A stretch of 64,000 nt of DNA from CAZYFH01 sp965249175 (GTDB lineage: Bacteria; Acidobacteriota; Vicinamibacteria; Vicinamibacterales; UBA8438): NCBI GenBank assembly GCA_965249175.1, contig OZ252227.1:3472001-3536000 (forward strand). The letters are read 5' to 3'. Positions 9,436-18,071 of this stretch are shown piece by piece. The first letter of the stretch is position 1. Each line of letters begins with the position of its first letter. Both the position numbers and the translations under genes were made by a program. The notes beneath the pieces are model-generated. The model did no database searches. It had not been told where the DNA came from and saw nothing but the letters and a program-made list of their open reading frames with translations.

Positions 9436-9984
9436 CTACGACTCGAGGATCGCGCGAGCCTGACGGTATTCCTGCATCTGTTCGAGATCCGTCTTGACGA
9501 TGTTCAGACCGGCGACGCACTGCTCGAAGACATCGGCCAGCTTCCGAAACAGGGGGGATTCGTTGCGATACTCGAACAGGTTGAAGGCTGCGACGATGGT
9601 ATACGACTCCTTGCCCGCGCGGAGATAGTCGACGAAGGGGTCGAGCGAGTACGGTCGCCGGCGTGGAAGCGTGGCGAGGCTTTCGGGGAACAGACCCAGG
9701 ACGAAGAGGGTGAAGTCGCCCACGTGCTTCCGGACGAGGCGCTCGCGGTCGAACGACTGTGCAGCCAGCAGCGGGTTCGATTCGATGAGCATCTCCGCGA
9801 CGTCTTCGAGGCGTCGTCCCCTGGTGTTCCGGATGCGATACAGGTTGTCGACGTGTACGAAGTCAGTCAGGACGCCGGCAACGTAGTCCGCCACCTGTGG
9901 ATCGGCGAGCCCGGCGTAGAGAGAAAAGCGGCGCACGACGAGCGGGTAGAGAAAGCGACGGAGGGGATGATCGGAACGGACCAT
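9436..9984 (-). CDS. conserved hypothetical protein, about 180 residues
   Basis: 182 residues, highly charged, with no signal peptide or membrane segment. The composition is mainly helical, with many Arg, Leu, Phe and Asp residues. The segment GRRLEDVAEMLIESNPLLA and the C-terminal KTDLEQMQEYRQARAILES look like amphipathic helices. I do not recognise a catalytic motif. It sits between a PQQ dehydrogenase (45 bases upstream) and the amidohydrolase (25 bases downstream) on the same strand, so it is probably part of one transcript running from 11.8 to 5.4 kb. Confidence 0.65.
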   Translation of the reverse strand: MVRSDHPLRRFLYPLVVRRFSLYAGLADPQVADYVAGVLTDFVHVDNLYRIRNTRGRRLEDVAEMLIESNPLLAAQSFDRERLVRKHVGDFTLFVLGLFPESLATLPRRRPYSLDPFVDYLRAGKESYTIVAAFNLFEYRNESPLFRKLADVFEQCVAGLNIVKTDLEQMQEYRQARAILES

Positions 9985-10029
9985 GATCTCGTGGCTGCGT
10001 CCTTCAGGCTCGCGATCGTGATCCGCTCG

Positions 10030-11793
10030 TCAGTCCGGCAGCGCGAACACGAACAGGTTGTTGCCCATGCTCGGGCGAAGCTCCGGCGTCAGGGGTGCGA
10101 AGTACACGACGGTGCGGGAATTGCCGGTGCTCACCGCTACATACTGCCGGCCGTCAATGGCAAACGTGATCGGAAACCCGGTTATCGGTGAGCCCAGGTT
10201 CACCTCCCACAACACGTCTCCGGTGTCTGCATCGAGGGCTTTGAACCGCCCGTTGAGATCCCCGCCGAATACAACTCCACCGCCGGTCGCCACGAGTGAT
10301 GTCGTGGCGGCCCGCTGCTCGTGCTTCCAGATGATCTCGCCGGTCTCGGCGGAGATGGCCTGGACGGTACCGACCTGATCGGTCCCGGGAGCAATCTCGG
10401 TCCTCACAGTAAGGTTGTAGAGCGATGAGGCCACGCTGTCGCTTTCGGTCGTGGCCATCATGCGAGCACAAGCGTTGCGCAGCGGAAAATACATCAGCCC
10501 GGTCTGCGGGCTATAGGCGCCCGCCTCCCAATCCTTGCCGCCAACCAGCGTCGGGCAGGCCAGCACCGTCTGTCCGGTACCCGTGAAGACGACCTCCGGG
10601 TTCTCTGTCACTGCACCCGTGGCGCCATCGATGCTACTGATCACGTTTTGCGTGACCGTCGGTGTTGCCCACAAGAACTCTCCCGTTTCGCGGTCGAGGG
10701 TATACACGACACCAGTCTTGCCGGGAATACCCGTCACGACCTTCCGGACTTCCCCGTGCTGTAGCCGCGGATTGATCCAGCTCACCGTCGCCGGATTCGG
10801 CGAGACCGCAGTGTCGAGCAGCAAGCGTTCGAACGGGTGATCGAGATCCCAATGGTCGTTCAGATGCTGGTAGTACCACACGATCTCGCCCGTGTCGGCG
10901 TCGAGCGCAAGCGTCGAATTGTGATACAGGTGCTTGTTGTTCGTGCCGCCGAGCATGAACTTCGGGGCAGGTGATGTCACAGACGTGCCGATGTAGATGA
11001 GGTTCAACGTCGGGTCGTAGCTGGGCACCATCCAGGCACCCACATGTTTGCGTTCCTCGAACGGCACATCGCCCCAGGTCTCGTCCCCCGGCTCGCCTGG
11101 CGCGGGAATCGTGCGCGTCCGCCACAGCTCCTCACCGGTCGTCGCATCGTGGGCGGTGATGACACACGCGTCAGGACCACCCTGTGGAGTGCAGCTCCGA
11201 CCCGAGATGACCTTACCGTCGGCGATGATCGGTCCGGAGGTCTGATTCGCGGGGTTCTTCCTATAGTCGAGAATCTGCGTCTCCCACGCCAAGCGGCCGG
11301 TCGTGGCATCGAGAGCAAAGACGTAGTCGTCGACGCTGGTATCGATGATGAGGTTGTCGTAGACGGCAAGATTCCGGTTGATGTCAGCGAGCACGGCGAT
11401 GAGGTAGTCGTCGACATCCTCCGGTAGTGACCGTCGGTATTCCCACACGAGATCACCGGTCGCACCATCGATCGCCTGGATGACATCCCGCGGGTTCGGC
11501 ATGTACATCACGCCGTCATGGACCAGCGGCGTGCCCTGCTGGAGACCCGGTGCGAGGGCGCGCGACCAGACCATGCGCAGCTCGCCCACGTTGTCGCGCG
11601 AGATCTGGTCGAGCGGGCTGTAGCCCCAGCTGTCGAGCGTGCGGCGCCACATCAACCAGTCAGCCGGATCGGGCTCTTGCAGCATCGCGTCCGTGACCGG
11701 CTTGAAGTCGCGGACTTGCGCGCCCGCCAGCGTGCCCGCGAGGCTGAGCAGCAGCAATACGGCGAACGCTCGCCGATGCCAACTCGTACTCAT
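10030..11793 (-). CDS. PQQ-dependent alcohol dehydrogenase-like quinoprotein, secreted
   Basis: 587 residues from the ATG at 11793, chosen because it begins a clear Sec signal (MSTSWHRRAFAVLLLLSLAG, ending AGAQ). The frame stays open far upstream, but that part lacks protein character. The body is an eight-bladed quinoprotein propeller. It has repeated A-D-xx-T-G-xxxW docking motifs (IDGATGDLVWEY, LDATTGRLAWET, HDATTGEELWRT, LDADTGEIVWYYQ, ISAETGEIIWKH, LDADTGDVLWEV), the start motif WGYSPLDQI and the end motif YVAVSTGNS. It probably oxidises alcohols or similar substrates in the periplasm with PQQ. No heme motif is present, so electrons would pass to a separate cytochrome. A promoter-like GGCATAAT lies about 45 bases upstream. 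Confidence 0.88.
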   Translation of the reverse strand: MSTSWHRRAFAVLLLLSLAGTLAGAQVRDFKPVTDAMLQEPDPADWLMWRRTLDSWGYSPLDQISRDNVGELRMVWSRALAPGLQQGTPLVHDGVMYMPNPRDVIQAIDGATGDLVWEYRRSLPEDVDDYLIAVLADINRNLAVYDNLIIDTSVDDYVFALDATTGRLAWETQILDYRKNPANQTSGPIIADGKVISGRSCTPQGGPDACVITAHDATTGEELWRTRTIPAPGEPGDETWGDVPFEERKHVGAWMVPSYDPTLNLIYIGTSVTSPAPKFMLGGTNNKHLYHNSTLALDADTGEIVWYYQHLNDHWDLDHPFERLLLDTAVSPNPATVSWINPRLQHGEVRKVVTGIPGKTGVVYTLDRETGEFLWATPTVTQNVISSIDGATGAVTENPEVVFTGTGQTVLACPTLVGGKDWEAGAYSPQTGLMYFPLRNACARMMATTESDSVASSLYNLTVRTEIAPGTDQVGTVQAISAETGEIIWKHEQRAATTSLVATGGGVVFGGDLNGRFKALDADTGDVLWEVNLGSPITGFPITFAIDGRQYVAVSTGNSRTVVYFAPLTPELRPSMGNNLFVFALPD

Positions 11794-11834
11794 CGCAACT
11801 CCTTCTCGACTCCTGGTTGGGGAACTGGCAGCCC

Positions 11835-11846
11835 GATTATGCCACC
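11835..11846 (-). promoter_or_regulatory. promoter-like -10 motif upstream of the quinoprotein at 11793
   Basis: Read on the minus strand the site is GGTGGCATAATC, an extended -10-like element about 45 bases upstream of the start at 11793. The same core GGTGGCATAATC occurs upstream of the genes starting at 16005 and 40757 (minus), and a GGGCATAATC variant upstream of 40980 (plus). Recurrence before four start codons supports a promoter role. Start sites are not visible from sequence. Confidence 0.4.
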
Positions 11847-11937
11847 TGCGGAGCGCGCGGGTGTTGCGAACGAAGCGGTCCTGAGGGATCATGGTCACGT
11901 TGCGGACAACGACGGCAACGCCGTAGGGAGGGTCGAG

Positions 11938-12999
11938 ATGCACCATCGTCTCCGAATCGTCGCCACGATGCTGGCCGCCGGCGTGCTGGCCCCGGTTCTG
12001 GCATTTGGACAGAGCCAGGCTCCCAGCGACCTTGGCGCGGACGCGGACTGGGAGATGCCCCGCCTGCCGAGCGGCCAACCCGACCTGCAGGGTTACTGGA
12101 CCACACAAACCTTCACGCCGATGGAGCGCCCCGAGTATCTGGGCGACCAGGCGTTCTACACCGAGGAAGAGTGGGCTCAGCTCCAGGCGCAGCTCACCGT
12201 CGACGGTGCCGACCCGCTCGCCCGCCACGTCATCACCATCGCAGACGCGGAGGAACGCGCCCGGGTCCTCGATCAGGGTCACCGCGACGAGACCTACGTC
12301 CACTACGACAACGCCATCTGGCTGGCGACACGTGTACCCAAGGGGTTGTCGACCCGACGAACCTCGCTCGTCACTGACCCGCCCGACGGCCGGATCCCAC
12401 CGCGCAACGCCCAGGCCCAGGGGCGGGCCGAGGCGCGGCGCGCGGCGCGTGGCGACCGCGGGCCCTTCGATGGCTACGAGCTGCGCCCGCTCAGCGAGCG
12501 TTGCATCTACTACGGCTACAACGGACCACCGCTCCAAAACCCGTCCTACAACGACATCCACCAGATCTTCCAGACCCCGGAGTACGTGGCGATCTTCACC
12601 GAGCAGAACAACAATCCGCCGCGGATCGTCCCGCTCGACGGACGACCCGCCATCTCGGAGACCATCCGCCAGTACCCGGGTGACTCGCGGGGACGCTGGG
12701 AGGGCGACACCCTGGTGATCGAGACCAGCCACTTCAACGATCGGACCGCGTGGCAAGGCTCGAGCCGCGATCTCAAGGTGGTGGAGCGTTTCACCCGCGT
12801 GTCCGACGACCGCATCCACTTCGAGTTCACCGTCGAGGACGCGGCCACCTGGGACCGTCCCTGGAGCGCCGAGATCCCGATGATGGCCACCGAAGGTCCG
12901 ATGTACGAGTACGCCTGTCATGAGGGCAATCACGACATCCGGCACATCCAGGAGGTCTATCGCAACATCGAGCGGCAGGAAGCCGAAGAGACACGTTGA
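11938..12999 (+). CDS. secreted PDLQGxW-family protein (copy 1)
   Basis: 353 residues from the ATG at 11938, which opens a Sec signal (MHHRLRIVATMLAAGVLAPV, ending AFGQ). Family landmarks in order are LPSGQPDLQGYWTTQTFTP, ERPEYLGDQAF, TSLVTDPPDGRIPP, ERCIYYGYNGPP, QIFQTPEYVAIFTE, IVPLDGRP, GDSRGRWEGDTLVIETSHF, VVERFTRV, FEFTVEDAATW and YEYACHEGNHD. Four more copies occur in this window. I know of no defined function. The repeated Glu/Asp/His clusters and strict conservation of WEGDTLVxET and ACHEGNY suggest a binding or catalytic fold. It stands between two quinoproteins on the opposite strand and is divergent from the one starting at 11793. Confidence 0.8.
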   Translation: MHHRLRIVATMLAAGVLAPVLAFGQSQAPSDLGADADWEMPRLPSGQPDLQGYWTTQTFTPMERPEYLGDQAFYTEEEWAQLQAQLTVDGADPLARHVITIADAEERARVLDQGHRDETYVHYDNAIWLATRVPKGLSTRRTSLVTDPPDGRIPPRNAQAQGRAEARRAARGDRGPFDGYELRPLSERCIYYGYNGPPLQNPSYNDIHQIFQTPEYVAIFTEQNNNPPRIVPLDGRPAISETIRQYPGDSRGRWEGDTLVIETSHFNDRTAWQGSSRDLKVVERFTRVSDDRIHFEFTVEDAATWDRPWSAEIPMMATEGPMYEYACHEGNHDIRHIQEVYRNIERQEAEETR

Positions 13000-13045
13000 C
13001 GGAGGCGTCAGGGCGCGACAGCGACGCTCGGATTGAGCACACCCG

Positions 13046-14953
13046 TCAGGGCAGTGTGTAGGTCAGTAGCGTCGTGCCCGCCGCCACGGCCACGTATTGC
13101 TTTCCGTCCCTACCCATGTACGTGATCGGATTGGCGCCGCTGATGAGCTGCTCGGTCTCGACATTCCACAGCTCCCGCCCGGTCTGGGTCTCGTAGGCGC
13201 GGAACCGTCGATCGGTCGCTCCCCCGATGAAGAGCACGCCCCCCGCGGTGGAGGTCGGTCCACCCTTTTGAGAATTGGGGGCGCCGGTCAGCAGCCCGGG
13301 CGGTGCACCCTCGACCGTACCGAACGGGATCTGCCAGGCGATCTCGCCCGTGTTCACGTCCACCGCGACCAGCCTGGACCACGGCGGCTGCCAGCAGGGC
13401 CACCCGTCGACGGTCAACCGGTCGACGATGTGCCAGTAGGTCCGGCGTGATTCAGGTGGACCCGCATAGCTTCGACGATCCGGATCGTCGTCCACGCGTC
13501 TGAGCGTGCTGATGTGTCCGGTGTCCGCGTAGTTGATGATGTAGTACCCCAGACGTGGGTCGAAGGTCCCACCGGTGAACTCCGTCCCTCCACCGGTTGA
13601 CGGAAACACGAGCGCGCCCTCGAGCGACGGCGGCGTATAGGGGCCGCGGTTGCGCCCGCCGTCGTAGGTCATCAACAGCTCGCGGCACGCGGCCGTATGC
13701 TCCGGCGTGACCGTCGCGATGTCGTCCATCGTGAAGCGGATGCGACCGAAGGGCGGCGGCTTCACCGGGAACGGCTGCGTCGGCGAGTAGTACTCCCCGG
13801 GCATGTCCCCCTGAGGGACAGGACGTTCTTCGACCTCGTAGATCGGCTCGCCTGTGAGCCGGTTGAAGATGAACAAGACCGGGTACTTCGTCATGAAGCC
13901 GATGGCCGGGATCGTGTCGCCGTCCCGTACCACGTCGAACAGGATCGGCGGCACCGGCATGTCGAGATCCCAGAGGTCGTGATGGACGGCCTGGAAGTAC
14001 CACGTGAGCTCACCGGTCAGCGCATCGACCGCCACGATCGAATCGGAGAAGAGGTTGTCGCCGGGGCGGTCCATGCCATAGAAGTCGTTGTGGGCCGATC
14101 CGAGCGGCATGTAGAGGATGCCGCGCTCCGCGTCGACGGTGAAGAAGCTCCACGTGTTGGCGCCGCTGACGCCGCGCCAGGAGTCGGCGAGCCACGTCTC
14201 GTGACCGACCTCGCCAGGCCGGGGCACGGTGTGGAATGTCCAGACGAGATCGCCTGTCCGGAGATCCCACGCGCGCACGTCGCCCGCCGGTCCCTTCGAA
14301 CCGGTCTCGTCCGCGTTGTGGACACCGGTGAATACCAGATGCCTCCAGACGGCAACCCCCGACGAGATCCCGTAGTGCATGCTGGGGAAACCGTTCATCA
14401 CGTCCGGCGTCTTCAGGTCGACGTATCCGTCGTTGCCGAACCGCGCGTTGGGGATCCCGGTCCGCGCGTTCAGAGAGATCAGCTCGCCCTCCTCGGTGCC
14501 GAAGACGATCTGCGGGGACGTGACATCGTCGCCTTCCCAGTACGCCAGGCCACGCATCGAGCCACCCGTCCAGTGCAGCTGGTGCTCCGGTGAGTCCCAC
14601 TGCCCGGGCGCCGTGTAGTCCCAGATCACGTCGCCGGTCTCCGGTTCTAGCGCCACCACGCGGTAGTACGGGAACGACAGGTACAGCACGCCGTCGACCA
14701 TGAGGGGGGTCGACTGGGCAGGCCGTGACGGTACGCCCGCCTTCGTCATCTCGTAGCGCCACGCCGGCACGAGCGTCGCGACGTTGGCGGTGTCGATCTG
14801 GGTGAGCGGGGAATGTCGCTGGTTGCCGGGATCGCCTCCCCAGGCCGGCCAGTCGTCCTGCGCGTGCACCGGCTGCAAGGCGAGGCTCGCCAGCACCAGC
14901 AACCACGGCGCATGCCGCCCGGCGCGTCGACCTGTTGTTTGGCTGGTTGTCAT
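13046..14953 (-). CDS. PQQ-dependent glucose dehydrogenase-like quinoprotein, secreted
   Basis: 635 residues from the ATG at 14953 (MTTSQTTGRRAGRHAPWLLV, Sec signal ending VHAQ). Upstream in-frame sequence is not protein-like. The propeller motifs include PAWGGDPGNQRHSPLTQI, LEPETGDVIWDYT, LNARTGIPNARFG, DLRTGDLVWTFHTVP, PGDNLFSDSIVAVDALTGE, YFQAVHHDLWDLD, VDVNTGEIAWQIPFG, GGATDRRFRAYETQTGREL and ITYMGRDGKQYVAVAAG. The HHDLWDxD and PGDNLFSDS blocks are characteristic of the membrane-glucose/quinate dehydrogenase subgroup, here without the N-terminal membrane domain. The end motif (YMGRDGKQYVAVAAGT) is intact. It lies between two PDLQGxW genes and shares orientation with the one upstream (15001-16005), 47 bases away, so co-transcription is likely. 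Confidence 0.88.
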   Translation of the reverse strand: MTTSQTTGRRAGRHAPWLLVLASLALQPVHAQDDWPAWGGDPGNQRHSPLTQIDTANVATLVPAWRYEMTKAGVPSRPAQSTPLMVDGVLYLSFPYYRVVALEPETGDVIWDYTAPGQWDSPEHQLHWTGGSMRGLAYWEGDDVTSPQIVFGTEEGELISLNARTGIPNARFGNDGYVDLKTPDVMNGFPSMHYGISSGVAVWRHLVFTGVHNADETGSKGPAGDVRAWDLRTGDLVWTFHTVPRPGEVGHETWLADSWRGVSGANTWSFFTVDAERGILYMPLGSAHNDFYGMDRPGDNLFSDSIVAVDALTGELTWYFQAVHHDLWDLDMPVPPILFDVVRDGDTIPAIGFMTKYPVLFIFNRLTGEPIYEVEERPVPQGDMPGEYYSPTQPFPVKPPPFGRIRFTMDDIATVTPEHTAACRELLMTYDGGRNRGPYTPPSLEGALVFPSTGGGTEFTGGTFDPRLGYYIINYADTGHISTLRRVDDDPDRRSYAGPPESRRTYWHIVDRLTVDGWPCWQPPWSRLVAVDVNTGEIAWQIPFGTVEGAPPGLLTGAPNSQKGGPTSTAGGVLFIGGATDRRFRAYETQTGRELWNVETEQLISGANPITYMGRDGKQYVAVAAGTTLLTYTLP

Positions 14954-15000
14954 GTCAAATGTCAAAGCCCTGAGCACGCGACGCGTTATCCGGTCGCGAC

Positions 15001-16005
15001 TCACCGCGAGCCCGACCGCGCCGCGTCCTCCGCTGTGCGCGCGCCAGCAAGGATGTTGAACAGGCCGTAATTGCCCTCGTGACACGCGTATTCGTACAGC
15101 GCGTCGTCGCTCCTGGTCATGGTCAGCTCGACGCTCCACGGCATCGTCCACGCGGTCGGATCGTCCATTGTGAACTCGTAGAGCAGCGTGTCGGCATCAA
15201 GACGCCTGAACCGCTCGACCAGGCGCAGATGACTCCCGGTGGCTTCGAGGCGTTCCATGTTGGGCGCGGGATGGGCGGTCCCGATCTCCATGAAATTCGC
15301 CGTCTCGACCACCAGGGTGTCGCCCTCCCACCGGCCGCGCGAGTCACCCTTCCATTGGCGGATCTGCTGGGGCAGAGATGGACGGCCGTCCAGCGGGACC
15401 AGTCGGACGTCGTGCACCATCTCGTTGAGAATCGCCACGTGGCCGGGCCCCTGGAACACCTGGACGAAATTGTTGTACGCGCCGGGCAGCATCGGCGGTC
15501 CCGAGTTGAATCCCAGGATGCACCGCTCGTCCACGTCCCGGTCCTCAGGACCGGCGTTCCGGCGTCGCGCTTCCTCGCGGGCCGCCATTCGCGACTCCCC
15601 CGCGCGCGTGTATGGAGGCAGGCGCCCAGCCGGCGGATCGACGATCAGCGACGTCCGTCGCGTGCCGGCGACCGTCGTCCCCCGGGCGAACCAGAACTGG
15701 TTGTAGCTGCCGGGGTCACCTGCACGCGGCGGCCGATCCACGCGACCCGCGGCGGCCTGCGCCTCCACGGCGGCGACGTCTTCGTCAGTGAAAAATTCCT
15801 TGTCGGCCAACGCGGCCGGGCGTTGCAGGGCCGTCACGGAGCCAAAGTCCCAGACGCCCTGCAGGTCCGGATGACCGTCCGCCGTTCGGGGCACGGTCGA
15901 GGTGCTGGGCGTGGACGGCTGTGCACTGGCGGAAACCGGCGCGAGTAACCCGGCCGCCATCACGACGGCGAGCCCCCGCACGATCGCAACTTGATGAGCG
16001 TCCAT
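15001..16005 (-). CDS. secreted PDLQGxW-family protein (copy 2)
   Basis: 334 residues from the ATG at 16005, which opens the signal MDAHQVAIVRGLAVVMAAGL and ends SASAQ. Family landmarks are DGHPDLQGVWDFGSV, TSLIVDPPAGRLPP, ERCILGFNSGPPMLPGAYN, QVFQGPGHVAILNEM, VRLVPLDGRP, RQWKGDSRGRWEGDTLVV, LRLVERFRRLDADTL, YEFTMDDPTAWTMPW and YEYACHEGNYGL. Role unknown. It precedes a quinoprotein on the same strand by 47 bases. Its promoter region carries a block shared with another copy at 40757. Confidence 0.8.
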   Translation of the reverse strand: MDAHQVAIVRGLAVVMAAGLLAPVSASAQPSTPSTSTVPRTADGHPDLQGVWDFGSVTALQRPAALADKEFFTDEDVAAVEAQAAAGRVDRPPRAGDPGSYNQFWFARGTTVAGTRRTSLIVDPPAGRLPPYTRAGESRMAAREEARRRNAGPEDRDVDERCILGFNSGPPMLPGAYNNFVQVFQGPGHVAILNEMVHDVRLVPLDGRPSLPQQIRQWKGDSRGRWEGDTLVVETANFMEIGTAHPAPNMERLEATGSHLRLVERFRRLDADTLLYEFTMDDPTAWTMPWSVELTMTRSDDALYEYACHEGNYGLFNILAGARTAEDAARSGSR

Positions 16006-16085
16006 CTGACACCTCTCGTTTTGCCGAGTGCCGCACGCCCAACGCAAGCCGCGGCCCTCGTGTGGATATCCGTGAGTTTCCGAGT

Positions 16086-16118
16086 CTGATTATGCCACCG
16101 GCCGCGACAGATCACGGC
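16086..16118 (-). promoter_or_regulatory. promoter block shared with copy at 40828-40862
   Basis: On the minus strand the block reads GGCCGTG, a short variable stretch, then GGCCGGTGGCATAATCAG. It sits about 80 bases upstream of the start at 16005. The block at 40828-40862, upstream of another PDLQGxW gene, is nearly identical over its whole length (GGCCGTGGATC then GGCCGGTGGCATAATCAG). GGCATAAT fits an extended -10 element. No good -35 hexamer is seen, so an activator may be needed. Confidence 0.45.
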
Positions 16119-16197
16119 CCGGTCATCGCGCGTCCTCGGACCCGTCTGACCAGCTTGACCTCTCCTCTGCCTCGGCGATAATCGGCTTCTCACCCGC

Positions 16198-16785
16198 ATG
16201 CTGACGCTCGCCTTGCTCATCGCGGCGCTCGCGCCCGCGCCTTTGACGCTGGACGTCGCGATTCATCTCAGCGCCGAGCTCAGCGAAGACATCGTCGAGA
16301 ACGCCCTCGCGGAGACCGAGCGGGTGTTTGAGCCAAGCGGCATCGCTCTTCGATTCGACCTCTCCCCGGATAACCGCACGAGTCGATCGTTGGTCACGGT
16401 GTTGATGCAGCCTCGGCCGGCCCGCTTCAGGGTGCACGGCTGCAGTCGTGGTCTTCACGATCATCGGCTCGGCCATGCCCAGCTGCGCTCACGCCTCATC
16501 ACCGTCTGGTCAGAGCAGGTCGTACGGGCCGTCGATGGGAACTGGGACCGCAAGGAACTTCCCGACATCAACGACGGCGTCTACGCGCGAGCTCTGGGAC
16601 GGGTACTCGCACACGAGATCGTCCACCTGTTGCTGAGACTGAACGGACATCGCGATCAAGGTCTGATGCGCTCCACCTTCTCACATCACAACCTGACCGC
16701 GCGCGGCCGCGGCGCGTTCCGTCTCTCCGAGGATGATGTGCGCGCGATTCGGCGCACGCTTCAACGGCCAGACACGCGTCGATAG
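16198..16785 (+). CDS. putative secreted zinc metalloprotease (HExxH)
   Basis: 195 residues. The N-terminus MLTLALLIAALAPAPLTLDV looks like a short signal sequence. The zinc site is HEIVH (His139, Glu140, His143), followed by LLLRLNGH with His151 as the probable third ligand, then GLMR, which stands where the Met-turn is found in related short acidobacterial metalloproteases. The upstream half contains strands (VAIHLSAEL, ALRFDLSP) without other motifs. It is divergent from the PDLQGxW gene ending upstream and convergent with the NHL lipoprotein downstream. The substrate is unknown. Confidence 0.65.
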   Translation: MLTLALLIAALAPAPLTLDVAIHLSAELSEDIVENALAETERVFEPSGIALRFDLSPDNRTSRSLVTVLMQPRPARFRVHGCSRGLHDHRLGHAQLRSRLITVWSEQVVRAVDGNWDRKELPDINDGVYARALGRVLAHEIVHLLLRLNGHRDQGLMRSTFSHHNLTARGRGAFRLSEDDVRAIRRTLQRPDTRR

Positions 16786-16815
16786 ATCGACACGCCCGAA
16801 AGCGCGCTCGCCACC

Positions 16816-17985
16816 TTACATACCGGCCACGACATACTTCGTGAACGCGGACCCCGCATCGCTGAGCGAGGCCGGTCCCTCGGCCACGAAGACGTTGCCG
16901 TCCTCGTCCACGCCCACGCCCTCTCCCGTCACGCCATGGTTCGGCCGACTGTCGGAATCCCACGGCGGAATGAAGCCGACAAGCACATCCCGATCGACAG
17001 GTCCGATGCGGACGCCGTTCCTCCAGTTGATATGCCGCAGGCGGCTGGATTCGGAGTCGATGGCGTACACCATCTCGTCCGCGGTGATGAAGAGGTCGCT
17101 GATGCGCCCGTACTGATACCGCGACTCCAGGTAGTTACCCTCTTGGTCGAAGATCTCGAGGCGGTGGTTCCCGCGGTCCGCGACCCAGAGCCGACCCTGA
17201 CCGTCGAATTCCATCGCGTGTGGCGTGCGGAACTGACCGTGATCCGTGCCGATCTCGCCCCACTCCAGGATGTACTCGCCGTCAGGGGAGTACTTGACGA
17301 TGCGGCCGGTGAGTCCCGCCGCGCGTGCCTCGTCCATCTGCGCGTCCGTCGTTAAGTTCTGCCCGCTGTGGCCGTCTGCGACGAAGATGCTCCCGTCGGG
17401 CCCAACGATCACGTCAATGGGCTGGTTGAGGTGATCCGGCCCGTTCCCGGGCTGGCCGGCCACACCGAGGCTCATGAGCAGCTCTCCGGTCGGGCTGAAC
17501 TTGTGGACCTGGTGACCTTTTGTGCCCTCGTCGTTGACGGCGAAGTCCGTCACCCAGACGTTGCCGTCACTGTCCGCGTAAATGCCGTGCGGCGTCACGA
17601 AGGTGCCAGCACCGAAATTGGCGAGAACCTCCCCAGTGTCGCGGTCGAACTTGAAGATGGGGTCCACGGGGTTGTTGTCGCAGTTGACCCCAGGTCCACC
17701 CGCTGAGCCGGATCCGCAGCGCTCGTATCCCCAGACATGCCCGTCCGTCGGGTCGATGTCGAGGCCGGCGGTGGAGCCCCACTCCCGTCCTTCGGGCAGT
17801 GTCGCCCAGCTCCCGACACGTGTCGGGTTCGGGTTCGGGAGACCCTCACCCGTGACCGGGTTCACTGTCGTGGCCGGAGCCACGTCAGCCGTGGCCATCG
17901 CGGCCGTTGGCTCGGAGTCCGCCGCGCACGCCGTGAGCATCGCGGCGCTAACGAGCACGGGCATCAGAAGTCGTAGCGGTGCCAT
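16816..17985 (-). CDS. NHL-repeat six-bladed propeller lipoprotein (peptidyl-glycine lyase-like)
   Basis: 389 residues from the ATG at 17985, preceded by GGGAGGGAC at proper spacing. The start MAPLRLLMPVLVSAAMLTAC is a lipoprotein signal with lipobox LTAC. NHL blades are visible in the motifs GSTAGLDIDPTDGHVWGYER, TPHGIYADSDGNVWVTDF, NQPIDVIVGPDGSIFVADGH, TPHAMEFDGQGRLWVADRGN and GEGVGVDEDGNVFVAEGP. The gene at 61493-62674 is a clear paralogue with the same N-terminal LPEGREWGSTAG block. Such propellers resemble peptidyl-alpha-hydroxyglycine amidating lyases, but the metal ligands cannot be assigned with certainty. It is probably an envelope-bound lyase or binding protein. Confidence 0.8.
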   Translation of the reverse strand: MAPLRLLMPVLVSAAMLTACAADSEPTAAMATADVAPATTVNPVTGEGLPNPNPTRVGSWATLPEGREWGSTAGLDIDPTDGHVWGYERCGSGSAGGPGVNCDNNPVDPIFKFDRDTGEVLANFGAGTFVTPHGIYADSDGNVWVTDFAVNDEGTKGHQVHKFSPTGELLMSLGVAGQPGNGPDHLNQPIDVIVGPDGSIFVADGHSGQNLTTDAQMDEARAAGLTGRIVKYSPDGEYILEWGEIGTDHGQFRTPHAMEFDGQGRLWVADRGNHRLEIFDQEGNYLESRYQYGRISDLFITADEMVYAIDSESSRLRHINWRNGVRIGPVDRDVLVGFIPPWDSDSRPNHGVTGEGVGVDEDGNVFVAEGPASLSDAGSAFTKYVVAGM

Positions 17986-18071
17986 AAGTCCCTCCCAGCG
18001 AATCTCGTTTCGTCTATCCGCCGACACTGTACCCCACCCGCCTCGGTGGGTAGCCCCATCGGCGCTCGCCG

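Noticed and set aside
11794..12945. Upstream extension of the quinoprotein gene
   Set aside because: The open frame continues but has no protein character and overlaps the divergent gene at 11938; the ATG at 11793 starts a good signal peptide.
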